Of a stretch of DNA of 64,000 nucleotides, positions 1 to 11,124 are shown in pieces. This stretch comes from Synanceia verrucosa (Eukaryota > Chordata > Actinopteri > Perciformes > Synanceiidae): the NCBI GenBank assembly GCA_029721515.1, contig CM056550.1:10605844-10669843 (forward strand), read 5' to 3'. The position numbers and the translations under genes were made by a program. Position 1 is the stretch's first letter; each line of letters opens with the position of its first letter. The notes below the pieces were generated by a model, which searched no databases, was not told the origin of the DNA, and worked only from the letters and a program-made list of their open reading frames with translations.

Positions 1-2806
1 CTGGTCAGTACTTGGATGGGAGACCGCCTGGGAATACCAGGTGCTGTAAGCTTTTCAACTGACGGTGGGAAAACTGCCAAAAAATGTCATCGCCTGTCAA
101 AAAAGACAAAAACATCAATACAGCCCCAAAAAAGTCGTCAGAAAGACTTTGCGGCATCCTTAAAAGGCCCCTTTGTGGCATTTGTCTTCGCTGACGGCCA
201 CACCAACCTGCATTCGTCTGATCTCGGAAGCTAAGCACGGACGGGCCTGGTCAGTACTTGGATGGGAGACCGCCTGGCAATACCAGGTGCTATAAGCTTT
301 TCAACTGACAGTGGGAAAACTGCCAAAAAATGTCATCGCATGTCAAAAAAGACAAAAACAATACAGCTCCAAAAAAGTTGTCAGAAAGACTTTGCGGCAT
401 CCTTAAGAGGCCTCTTTGTGGCATTTGTCTTCGCTTACGGCCACACCAACCTGCATACGCCCGATCTCGTCTGATCTCGGAGGCTAAGCACGGACGGGCC
501 TGGTCAGTACTTGGATGGGAGACCGCCTGGGAATACCAGGTGCTGTAAGCTTTTCAACTGACGGTGGGAAAACTGACAAAAAATGTCATTGCATGTCAAA
601 AAAGGCAAAAACTTCAATACAGCTCCAAAAAAGTTGTCAGAAAGACTTTGCGGCATCCTTAAAAGGCCCCTTTGTGGCTTTTGACTTCCATTACGGCCAC
701 ACCAACCTGCATACGCCCGATCTCGTCTGATCTGGGAAGCTAAGCACGGTCGGGCCTGGTCAGTACTTGGATGGGAGACCGCCTGGGAAAGCCAGGTGCT
801 GTAAGCTTTTCAACTGACGGGAGGAAAACTGCCAAAAAATGTCATCGCATGTCAAAAAAGACAAAAACAATACAGCATGAAAAAAGTCGTCAAAAAGACT
901 TTGCGGCATCCTTGAAAGGCCCCTTTGTGGCATTTGTCTTCGCTTACGGCCACACCAACCTGCATACATCTGATCTCGGAAGCTAAGCACGGACGGGCCT
1001 GGTCAGTACTTGGATGGGAGACCGCCTGGCAATACCAGGTGCTGTAAGCTTTTCAACTGACGGTGGGAAAACTGCCAAAAAATGTCATCGCATGTCAAAA
1101 AAGACAAAAACAATACAGCTCCAAAAAAGTTGTCAGAAAGACGTTGTGGCATCCTTAAAAGGCCCCTTTGTGACATTTGTTTTCGCTTACGGCCACACCA
1201 ACCTGCATACGCCCGATCTCGTCTGATCTCGGAAGCTAAGCACGGTCGGGTCTGGTCAGTACTTGGATGGGAGACCGCCTAGGAATACCAGGTGCAGTAA
1301 GCTTTTCAACTGACGGTGGGAAAACTGCCAAAAAATGTCATTGCACGTCAAAAAAGACAAAAACTTCAATACAGCTCCAAAAAAGTCGTCAAAAAGACTT
1401 TGCGGCATCCTTAAAAGGCCCCTTTGTGACATTTGTTTTCGCCTACGGCCACACCAACCTGCATAAGCCCGATCTCGTCTGAACTCGGAAGCTAAGCGCG
1501 GACGGGCCTGGTCAGTACTTGGATGGGAGACCGCCTGGGAATACCAAGTGCTGTAAGCTTTTCAACTGACGGTGGGAAAACTGCCAAAAAATGTCATCGC
1601 ATGTCGAAAAAGACAAAAACAATACAGCATGAAAAAAAGTCGTCAGAAAGACTTTGCGGCATCCTTGAAAGGCCCCTTTGTGGCATTTGTCTTCGCTTAC
1701 GGCCACACCAACCTGCATACATCTGATCTCGGAAGCTAAGCACGGACGGGCCTGGTCAGTACTTGGATGGGAGACCGCCTGGCAATACAAGGTGCTGTAA
1801 GCTTTTCAACTGACGGTGGGAAAACTGCCAAAAAATGTCATCGCATGTCAAAAAAGACAAAAACAATACAGCTCCAAAAAAGTTGTCAGAAAGACTTTGT
1901 GGCATCCTTAAAAGGCCCCTTTGTGACATTTGTTTTCGCTTACGGCCACACCAACCTGCATACGCCCGATCTCGTCTGAACTCGGAAGCTAATCACGGAC
2001 GGGCCTGGTCAGTACTTGGATGGGAGACCGCCTGGGAATACCAGGTGCTGTAAGCTTTTCAACTGACGGTGGGAAAACTGCCAAAAAATGTCATCGCATG
2101 TCGAAAAAGACAAAAACAATACAGCATGAAAAAAGTCGTCAGAAAGACTTTGCGGCATCCTTGAAAGGCCCCTTTATGGCATTTGTCTTCGCTTACGGCC
2201 ACACCAACCTGCATACATCTGATCTCGGAAGCTAAGCACGGACGGGCCTGGTCAGTACTTGGATGGGAGACCGCCTGGCAATACAAGGTGCTGTAAGCTT
2301 TTCAACTGACGGTGGGAAAACTGCCAAAAAATGTCATCGCATGTCAAAAAAGACAGAAACAATACAGCTTCAAAAAAGTTGTCAGAAAGACTTTGCAGCA
2401 TCCTTAAAAGGCCCCTTTGTGACATTTGTTTTCGCTTACGACCACACCAACCTGCATACACCCGATCTCGTCTGATCTCGGAAGCTAAGCACGGTCGGGC
2501 CTGGTCAGTACTTGGATGGGAGACCGCCTGGGAATACCAGGTGCTATAAGCTTTTCAACTGACAGTGGGAAAACTGCCAAAAAATGTCATCGCATGTCAA
2601 AAAAGACAAAAACAATACAGCTCCAAAAAAGTCGTCAAAAAGACTTTGCGGCATCCTTGAAAGGCCCCTTTGTGACATTTGTTTTCGCTTACGGCCACAC
2701 CAACCTGCATACGCCCGATCTCGTCTGATCTCGGAAGCTAAGCACGGACGGGCCTGGTCAGTACTTGGATGGGAGACCGCCTGGGAATACCAGGTGCTGT
2801 AAGCTT
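1..2806 (+). rRNA. 5S rRNA genes, array A copies 1-12
   Basis: Copies lie at 1-53 (3' part, cut by the window edge), 190-299, 433-552, 689-808, 942-1051, 1185-1304, 1441-1560, 1695-1804, 1938-2057, 2191-2300, 2434-2553 and 2687-2806. Copies at 190, 942, 1695 and 2191 lack 10 bp of the gene (the CCCGATCTCG region, nt 28-37) and are probably not functional rRNA genes. The 689 copy starts CATTACGG instead of GCTTACGG. Both GGTCGGG and GGACGGG versions of nt 60-66 occur. Boundaries were set by the start GCTTACGG or GCCTACGG and the end GTAAGCTT. Confidence 0.93.
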
Positions 2807-4918
2807 TTCAACTGACGGTGGGAAAACTGCCAAAAAATGTCATCGCATGTCAAAAAAGACAAAAACAATACAGCATGAAAAAAGTCGTCAGAAAGACTTT
2901 GCGGCATCCTTGAAAGGCCCCTTTGTGGCATTTGTCTTCGCTACGGCCACACCAACCTGCATACGCCCAGATCTCGTCTGATCTCGGAAGCTAAGCACGG
3001 ACGGGCCTGGTCAGTACTTGGATGGGAGACCGCCTGGCAATACCAGGTGCTGTAAGCTTTTCAACTGACGGTGGGAAAACTGCCAAAAATGTCATCGCAT
3101 GTCAAAAAGACAAAACTTCAATACAGCTCCAAAAAGTTGTCAGAAAGACTTTGCGGCATCCTTGAAAGGCCCCTTTGTGTCTTTTGTTTTCGCCTACGGC
3201 CACACCAACCTGCATACGCCCGATCTCGTCTGATCTCGGAAGCTAAGCACGGTCGGGCCTGGTCAGTACTTGGATGGGAGACCGCCTGGGAATACCAGGT
3301 GCTGTAAGCTTTTCAACTGACGGTGGGAAAACTGCCAAAAATGTCATCGCATGGCAAAAAGACAAAAACTTCAATACAGCTACAAAAAAGTCGTCAGAAA
3401 GACTTTGCGGCATCCTTAAAAGGCCCCTTTGTGACATTTGTTTTCGCCACGGCCACACCATCCTGCATAAGCCCGATCTCGTCTGATCTCGGAAGCTAAG
3501 CACGTTCTTGACTGGTCAGTTCTTGGATGTGAGACCGCCTGGGAATACCAGTTGCTGTAAGCTTTTCTAATGACGGTGGGAAAACTGCCAAAAATGTCAT
3601 CGCATGTCAAAAAGACAAAAACAATACAGCTCCAAAAAGTCGTCAGAAAGACTTTGCGGCATCCTTGAAAGGCCCCTTTGTGGCATTTGTCTTCGCCACG
3701 GCCACACCAACCTGCATACACCCGATCTCGTCTGATCTCGGAAGCTAAGCACGGACGGGCCTGGTCAGTACTTGGATGGGAGACCGCCTGGCAATACCAG
3801 GTGCTGTAAGCTTTTCAACTGACGGTGGGAAAACTGCCAAAAAATGTCATCGCATGTCAAAAAAGACAAAAACAATACAGCTCCAAAAAAGTTGTCAGAA
3901 AGACTTTGTGGCATCCTTAAAAGGCCCCTTTGTGACATTTGTTTTCGCCTACGGCCACACCAACCTGCATAAGCCCGATCTCGTCTGAACTCGGAAGCTA
4001 AGCACGGACGGGCCTGGTCAGTACTTGGATGGGAGACCGCCTGGGAATACCAGGTGCTGTAAGCTTTTCAACTGACGGTGGGAAAACTGCCAAAAAATGT
4101 CATCGCATGTCGAAAAAGACAAAAACAATACAGCATGAAAAAAGTCGTCAGAAAGACTTTGCGGCATCCTTGAAAGGCCCCTTTGTGGCATTTGTCTTCG
4201 CTTACGGCCACACCAACCTGCATACATCTGATCTCGGAAGCTAAGCACGGACGGGCCTGGTCAGTACTTGGATGGGAGACCGCCTGGCAATACCAGGTGC
4301 TACAAGCTTTTCAACTGACGGTGGGAAAACTGCCAAAAAATGTCATCGCATGTCAAAAAAGACAAAAACAATACAGCTCCAAAAAAGTTGTCAGAAAGAC
4401 TTTGCGGCATCCTTCAAAGGCCCCTTTGTGACATTTGTTTTCGCTTACGGCCACACCAACCTGCATACACCCGATCTCGTCTGATCTCGGAAGCTAAGCA
4501 CGGTCGGGCCTGGTCAGTACTTGGATGGGAGACCGCCTGGGAATACCAGGTGCTGTAAGCTTTTCAACTGACGGTGGGAAAACTGCCAAAAAATGTCATC
4601 GCATGTCAAAAAAGACAAAAACAATACAGCTCCAAAAAAGTCGTCAGAAAGACTTTGCGGCATCCTTAAAAGGCCCCTTTGTGGCATTTGTCTTCGCTGA
4701 CGGCCACACCAACCTGCATACGCCCGATCTCGTCTGATCTCGGAAGCTAAGCACGGACGGGCCTGGTCAGTACTTGGATGGGAGACCGCCTGGCAATACC
4801 AGGTGCTGTAAGCTTTTCAACTGACGGTGGGAAAACTGCCAAAAAATGTCATCGCATGTCAAAAAAGACAAAAACAATACAGCTCCAAAAAAGTTGTCAG
4901 AAAGACTTTGTGGCATCC

Positions 4919-4924
4919 TTAAAA
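4919..4924 (+). promoter_or_regulatory. TATA-like TTAAAA box of a representative 5S gene
   Basis: TTAAAA at -30 to -25 relative to the gene start at 4949. The same box sits at this distance in nearly every unit of the window; some units have TTGAAA or TTCAAA instead. Fish 5S genes commonly carry an upstream TATA-like element at about this position. That this box is functional here is inferred from its position and conservation. Confidence 0.6.
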
Positions 4925-4997
4925 GGCCCCTTTGTGACATTTGTTTTCGCTTACGGCCACACCAACCTGCATACGCCCGATCTCGTCTGATCTCGGA

Positions 4998-5045
4998 AGC
5001 TAAGCACGGTCGGGCCTGGTCAGTACTTGGATGGGAGACCGCCTG
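4998..5045 (+). promoter_or_regulatory. Internal control region of a representative 5S gene
   Basis: By alignment to the vertebrate 5S gene starting at 4949: A box at nt 50-64 (4998-5012), intermediate element at nt 67-72 (5015-5020) and C box at nt 80-97 (5028-5045, containing GATGGGAGACCGCC). This type 1 Pol III promoter is bound by TFIIIA. It lies entirely downstream of the retrotransposon junction (after nt 30) and of the 10-bp deletion, so both kinds of damaged gene keep it. Confidence 0.8.
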
Positions 5046-5066
5046 GGAATACCAGGTGCTGTAAGC

Positions 5067-5070
5067 TTTT
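5067..5070 (+). terminator. Pol III T4 terminator of a representative 5S gene
   Basis: AAGCTTTTC at the 3' end of the gene gives a run of four T, the usual Pol III stop signal. The same run ends almost every full-length copy in the window. Confidence 0.75.
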
Positions 5071-5710
5071 CAACTGACGGTGGGAAAACTGCCAAAAAAT
5101 GTCATCGCATGTCAAAAAAGACAAAAACTTCAATACAGCTCCAAAAAAGTCGTCAGAAAGACTTTGCGGCATCCTTAAAAGGCCCCTTTGTGGCATTTGT
5201 CTTCGCTTACGGCCACACCAACCTGCATACGCCCGATCTCGTCTGATCTCGAAAGCTAAGCACGGACGGGCCTGGTCAGTACTTGGATGGGAGACCGCCT
5301 GGGAATACCAGGTGCTGTAAGCTTTTCAACTGACGGTGGGAAAACTGCCAAAAATGTCATCGCATGTCAAAAAAGACAAAAACAATACAGCTCCAAAAAA
5401 GTTGTCAGAAAGACTTTGCGGCATCCTTAAAAGGCCCCTTTGTGACATTTGTTTTCGCTTACGGCCACACCAACCTGCATACGCCCGATCTCGTCTGATC
5501 TCGGAAGCTAAGCACGGACGGGCCTGGTCAGTACTTGGATGGGAGACCGCCTGGGAATACCAGGTGCTGTAAGCTTTTCAACTGACGGTGGGAAAACTGC
5601 CAAAAAATGTCATCGCATGTCAAAAAGACAAAAACATCAATACAGCTCCAAAAAGTTGTCAGAAAGACTTTGCGGCATCCTTAAAAGGCCCCTTTGTGGC
5701 ATTTGTTTTC

Positions 5711-7925
5711 GCCACGGCCACACCAACCTGCATACGCCCGATCTCGTCTGATCTCGGAAGCTAAGCACGGACGGGCCTGGTCAGTACTTGGATGGGAGAC
5801 CGCCTGGGAATACCAGGTGCTGTAAGCTTTTCAACTGACGGTGGGAAAACTGCCAAAAATGTCATCGCATGTCAAAAGACAAAAACAATACAGCATGAAA
5901 AAGTCGTCAGAAAGACTTTGCGGCATCCTTGAAAGGCCCCTTTGTGGCATTTGTCTTCGCTACGGCCACACCAACCTGCATACATCTGATCTCGGAAGCT
6001 AAGCACGGACGGGCCTGGTCAGTACTTGGATGGGAGACCGCCTGGCAATACCAGGTGCTGTAAGCTTTTCAACTGACGGTGGGAAAACTGCCAAAAAATG
6101 TCATCGCATGTCAAAAAAGACAAAAACATCAATACAGCCCCAAAAAAGTCGTCAGAAAGACTTTGCGGCATCCTTAAAAGGCCCCTTTGTGGCATTTGTC
6201 TTCGCTTACGACCACACCAACCTGCATACGCCCGATCTCGTCTGATCTCGGAAGCTAAGCACGGTCGGGCCTGGTCAGTACTTGGATGGGAGACCGCCTG
6301 GGAATACCAGGTGCTGTAAGCTTTTCAACTGACGGTGGGAAAACTGCCAAAAATGTCATCGCATGTCAAAAAGACAAAAACAATACAGCTCCAAAAAGTC
6401 GTCAGAAAGACTTTGCGGCATCCTTAAAGGCCCCTTTGTGGCATTTGTCTTCGCTACGGCCACACCAACCTGCATGCGCCCGATCTCGTCTGATCTCGGA
6501 AGCTAAGCACGGACGGGCCTGGTCAGTACTTGGATGGGAGACCGCCTGGGAATACCAGGTGCTGTAAGCTTTTCAACTGACAGTGGGAAAACTGCCAAAA
6601 AATGTCATCGCATGTCAAAAAAGACAAAAACAATACAGCTCCAAAAAAGTTGTCAGAAAGACTTTGCGGCATCCTTAAAAGGCCCCTTTGTGACATTTGT
6701 TTTCGCTTACGGCCACACCAACCTGCATACGCCCGATCTCGTCTGATCTCGGAAGCTAAGCACGGACGGGCCTGGTCAGTACTTGGATGGGAGACCGCCT
6801 GGGAATACCAGGTGCTGTAAGCTTTTCAACTGACGGTGGGAAAACTGCCAAAAAATGTCATCGCATGTCAAAAAAGACAAAAACTTCAACACAGCTCCAA
6901 AAAGTCGTCAGGACGACTTGGCGGCATCCTTAAAGGCCCCTTTGTGACATTTGTTTTCGCCTACGGCCACACCAACCTGCATACGCCCGATCTCGTCTGA
7001 CCTCGGAAGCTAAGCACGGTCGGGCCTGGTCAGTACTTGGATGGGAGACCGCCTGGGAATACCAGGTGCTGTAAGCTTTTCAACTGACGGTGGGAAAACT
7101 GACCAAAAATGTCATAGCATGTCAAAAAAGGCAAAAACTTCAATACAGCTCCAAAAAAGTTGTCAGAAAGACTTTGTGGCATCCTTAAAAGGCCCCTTTG
7201 TGACATTTGTTTTCGCTTACGGCCACACCAACCTGCATACGCCCGATCTCGTCTGATCTCGGAAGCTAAGCACGGACGGGCCTGGTCAGTACTTGGATGG
7301 GAGACCGCCTGGGAATACCAGGTGCTGTAAGCTTTTCAACTGACGGTGGGAAAACTGCCAAAAAATGTCATCGCCTGTCAAAAAGACAAAAACATCAATA
7401 CAGCCCCAAAAAAGTTGTCAGAAAGACTTTGCGGCATCCTTAAAAGGCTCCTTTGTGGCGTTTGTTTTTGCTTACGGCCACACCTACCTGCATACTCCCG
7501 ATCTCGTCTGATCTGGGAAGCTAAGCACGGATGGGCCTGGTCAGTACTTGGATGGGAGACTGCCTGGGAATACCAGGTGCTGTAAGCTTTTCAACTGACG
7601 GTGGGAAAACTGCCAAAAAATGTCATCGCATGTCAAAAAAGACAAAAACAATACAGCTCCAAAAAAGTCGTCAGAAAGACTTTGCGGCATCCTTAAAAGG
7701 CCCCTTTGTGGCATTTGTCTTCGCTGACGGCCACACCAACCTGCATTCGTCTGATCTCGGAAGCTAAGCACGGACGGGCCTGGTCAGTACTTGGATGGGA
7801 GACCGCCTGGCAATACCAGGTGCTATAAGCTTTTCAACTGAAAGAGGGAAAACTGCCAAAAATGTCATCGCATGTCAAAAAGACAAAAACAAGACAGCTC
7901 CGAAAAAGTGGTCAGATTGAATTTG
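5711..7925 (+). rRNA. 5S rRNA genes, array A copies 24-32
   Basis: Copies start at 5711 (GCCACGG start), 5959 (10-bp deletion and one T missing at the 5' end), 6204 (TTACGACC), 6453, 6705, 6959, 7215, 7470 and 7723 (10-bp deletion, GCTGACGG start, ends 7832). The spacer after the last copy contains AAAGAGGGAAAACTG and AAGACAGCTCCG, diverging from its neighbours, and runs into the N gap at 7926. Confidence 0.92.
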
Positions 7926-8425
7926 NNNNNNNNNNNNNNNNNNNNNNNNNNNNNNNNNNNNNNNNNNNNNNNNNNNNNNNNNNNNNNNNNNNNNNNNNNN
8001 NNNNNNNNNNNNNNNNNNNNNNNNNNNNNNNNNNNNNNNNNNNNNNNNNNNNNNNNNNNNNNNNNNNNNNNNNNNNNNNNNNNNNNNNNNNNNNNNNNNN
8101 NNNNNNNNNNNNNNNNNNNNNNNNNNNNNNNNNNNNNNNNNNNNNNNNNNNNNNNNNNNNNNNNNNNNNNNNNNNNNNNNNNNNNNNNNNNNNNNNNNNN
8201 NNNNNNNNNNNNNNNNNNNNNNNNNNNNNNNNNNNNNNNNNNNNNNNNNNNNNNNNNNNNNNNNNNNNNNNNNNNNNNNNNNNNNNNNNNNNNNNNNNNN
8301 NNNNNNNNNNNNNNNNNNNNNNNNNNNNNNNNNNNNNNNNNNNNNNNNNNNNNNNNNNNNNNNNNNNNNNNNNNNNNNNNNNNNNNNNNNNNNNNNNNNN
8401 NNNNNNNNNNNNNNNNNNNNNNNNN
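7926..8425. other. Assembly gap, 500 N
   Basis: Exactly 500 N, flanked on both sides by 5S repeat sequence. The size equals the other two gaps, so it is a placeholder and not a measured distance. The true number of missing units is unknown. Confidence 0.99.
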
Positions 8426-10906
8426 CTTGGATGGGAGACCGCCTGGGAATACCAGGTGCTGTAAGCTTTTCAACTGACGGTGGGAAAACTGCCAAAAAAT
8501 GTCATCGCCTGTCAAAAAAGACAAAAACATCAATACAGCCCCAAAAAAGTTGTCAGAAAGACTTTGCGGCATCCTTAAAAGGCTCCTTTGTGGCATTTGT
8601 TTTAGCTTACGGCCACACCTACCTGCATACACCTGATCTCGTCTGATCTCGGAAGCTAAGCACGGACGGGCCTGGTCAGTACTTGGATGGGAGACCGCCT
8701 GGGAATACCAGGTGCTGTAAGCTTTTCAACTGACGGTGGGAAAACTGCCAAAAAATGTCATCGCATGTCAAAAAAGACAAAAACAATACAGCTCCAAAAA
8801 AGTCGTCAGAAAGACTTTGCGGCATCCTTAAAAGGCCCCTTTGCGGCATTTGTCTTCGCTGACGGCCACACCAACCTGCATACGCCTGATCTCGTCTGAT
8901 CTCGGAGGCTAAGCACGGACGGGCCTGGTCAGTACTTGGATGGGAGACCGCCTGGGAATACCAGGTGCTGTAAGCTTTTCAACTGACGGTGGGAAAACTG
9001 CCAAAAAATGTCATCGCATGTCAAAAAAGACAAAAACTTCAATACAGCTCCAAAAAGTTGTCAGAAAGACTTTGCGGCATCCTTAAAAGGCCCTTTGTGG
9101 CATTTGACTTTTACGGCCACACCAACCTGCATACGCCCGATCTCGTCTGATCTCGGAAGCTAAGCACGGTCGGGCCTGGTCAGTACTTGGATGGGAGACC
9201 GCCTGGGAATACCAGGTGCTGTAAGCTTTTCAACTGACGGTGGGAAAACTGCCAAAAATGTCATCGCATGTCAAAAAGACAAAAACATCAATACAGCTCC
9301 AAAAAGTCGTCAGAAAGACTTTGCGGCATCCTTGAAAAGGCCCCTTTGTGGCATTTGTTTTTACGGCCACACCAACCTGCATCGCCCGATCTCGTCTGAT
9401 CTAGGAAGCTAAGCGCGGACGGGCATGGTCAGTACTTGGATGGGAGACCGTCTGGGAATACCAGATGCTGTAAGCTTTTCAACTGACGGTGGGAAAACTG
9501 CCAAAAAATGTCATCGCATGTCAAAAAAGGCAAAAACTTCAATACAACTCCAAAAAAGTCGTCAGAAAGACTTTGTGGCATCCTTAAAAGGCCCCTTTGT
9601 GACATTTGTTTTCGCTTACGGCCACACCAACCTGCATACGCCCGATCTCGTCTGATCTCGGAAGCTAAGCACGGTCGGGCCTGGTCAGTACTTGGATGGG
9701 AGACCGCCTGGGAATACCAGGTGCTGTAAGCTTTTCAACTGACGGTGGGAAAACTGCCAAAAAATGTCATTGCACGTCAAAAAAGACAAAAACTTCAATA
9801 CAGCTCAAAAAAGTCGTCAAAAAGACTTTGCGGCATCCTTAAAAGGCCCCTTTGTGACATTTGTTTCGCCACGGCCACACCACCCGGCTCACGCCCGATC
9901 TCGTCTGACCTCGGAAGCTAAGCACGGACGGGCCTGGTCAGTACTTGGATGGGAGACCGCCTGGGAATACCAGGTGCTGTAAGCTTTTCAACTGACGGTG
10001 GGAAAACTGCCAAAAATGTCATCCCATGTCAAAAAGACAAAAACAATACAGCATGAAAGAAGTCGTCAGAAAGACTTTGCGGCATCCTTAAAAGGCCCCT
10101 TTGTGGCATTTGGTTTCGCTTACGGCCACACCAACCTGCATACGCCCGATCTCGTCTGATCTCGGAAGCTAAGCACAGACGGGCCTGGTCAGTACTTGGA
10201 TGGGAGACCGCCTGGGAATACCAGGTGCTGTAAGCTTTTCAACTGACGGTGGGAAAACTGCCAAAAAATGTCATTGCATGTCAAAAAGGCAAAAACTTCA
10301 ATACAGCTCCAAAAAGTTGTCAGAAAGACTTTGCGGCATCCTTAAAAGGCCCCTTTGTGACATTTATTTTCGCTACGGCCACACCAACCTGCATACGCCC
10401 GATCTCGTCTGATCTCGTAAGCTAAGCACGGTCGGGCCTGGTCAGTACTTGGATGGGAGACCGCCTGGGAATACCAGGTGCTGTAAGCTTTTCAACTGAC
10501 GGTGGGAAAACTGCCAAAAATGTCATCGCATGTCAAAAAGACAAAAACTTCAATACAGCTCCAAAAAGTTGTCAGAAAGACTTTGCGGCATCCTTAAAAG
10601 GCCCCTTTGTGACATTTGTTTTCGCCTACGGCCACACCAACCTGCATAAGCCCGATCTCGTCTGAACTCGGAAGCTAAGCACGGACGGGCCTGGTCAGTA
10701 CTTGGATGGGAGACCGCCTGGGAATACCAGGTGCTGTAAGCTTTTCAACTGACGGTGGGAAAACTGCCAAAAAATGTCATTGCATGTCAAAAAAGACAAA
10801 AACAATACAGCATGAAAAAAGTTGTCAGAAAGACTTTGCGGCATCCTTAAAAGGCCCCTTTGTGGCAGATGTCTTTGCTTACGGCCACACCAACCTGCAT
10901 ACGCCC
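8426..10906 (+). rRNA. 5S rRNA genes, array A copies 33-43
   Basis: Copies start at 8426 (3' part only, after the gap, ends 8468), 8605, 8858, 9109, 9359, 9614, 9868, 10118, 10372 and 10624; a 5' fragment at 10877-10906 (nt 1-30) is cut by element 1. The 9109 and 9359 copies have lost the normal 5' end (TTTTACGG, with several upstream bases missing). The 9868 copy reads CACCACCCGGCTCACGCCCG where others read CACCAACCTGCATACGCCCG. Several units here have shortened A runs. Confidence 0.9.
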
Positions 10907-11069
10907 CTTGGTGAGCAGGGAGGAGCCAGAGGCACAGAGCTGCAGGCAGGAGGCAAGGAAGTGGAGCAGAGACACCACACACCAGGAATCCTCTTTTGTT
11001 CTAGTTTTTTTTGCTTTTGACGAACATTGTTTGGACCTTTATTGTAAGTGTTTGAGAGATCTTTTTTGC

Positions 11070-11097
11070 CTCCCCGCAGTGTTTCACTGTCGGGGAG
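11070..11097 (+). promoter_or_regulatory. 5'-UTR hairpin of element 1
   Basis: Arms CTCCCCGCAGTG and CACTGTCGGGGAG with a TTT loop pair over 12 bp with one bulged T. It lies 27 bp before the ORF1 ATG and is followed by a pyrimidine tract. It is identical in elements 2 and 3, and a related hairpin occurs at the equivalent place in the diverged element 4. Function is unknown; RNA binding or control of ORF1 translation are possibilities. Confidence 0.65.
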
Positions 11098-11124
11098 CCG
11101 CTTTTCTTTTCTCTTTTTTTTTGA

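Larger units (their letters stand above)
2940..5576 (+). rRNA. 5S rRNA genes, array A copies 13-23
   Basis: Copies start at 2940, 3192, 3446, 3695, 3947, 4200 (10-bp deletion), 4443, 4696, 4949, 5205 and 5457; full copies are about 120 bp. The 2940 copy lacks a T at its 5' end and has an extra A in CGCCCAGATC. The 3446-3564 copy is degenerate: GCCACGG start, CACGTTCTTGACTGG in place of CACGGTCGGGCCTGG, and GGATGTGAG in the C box. The 3695 copy also starts GCCACGG. The 4949-5068 copy is a good consensus example. Confidence 0.92.
1..10906 (+). repeat. 5S rDNA tandem array A (43 copies or fragments)
   Basis: Head-to-tail 5S units on the + strand. Unit length is 253 or 256 bp, differing by a 3-bp TTC/ATC indel in the spacer, or 243/246 bp when the gene has the 10-bp deletion. 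Each unit is gene, then T4 terminator, then a spacer with the blocks ACGGTGGGAAAACTG, TGTCATCGCATGTC, AAAAAAGACAAAAAC, AATACAGC and GGCATCC, then TTAAAA and the next gene. Spacer subtypes are told apart by the bases after AATACAGC (TCC, ATG, CCC or TTC). The array begins inside a gene at base 1, is interrupted by an N gap at 7926-8425, and ends where element 1 starts. Confidence 0.97.

Noticed and set aside
16..10412. Regular about 70-codon ORFs beginning MGDRLGIPGAV or MSSHVKK in every unit, and reverse-strand counterparts
   Set aside because: They lie in 5S genes and spacers, recur once per repeat, change freely by frameshift and have no protein-like conservation. They are by-products of the tandem repeat.
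1..10906. CRISPR-like array of regular repeats
   Set aside because: Repeats are about 250 bp, the whole unit is repeated, and the unit contains a recognisable 5S gene with Pol III signals. There are no unique spacers.
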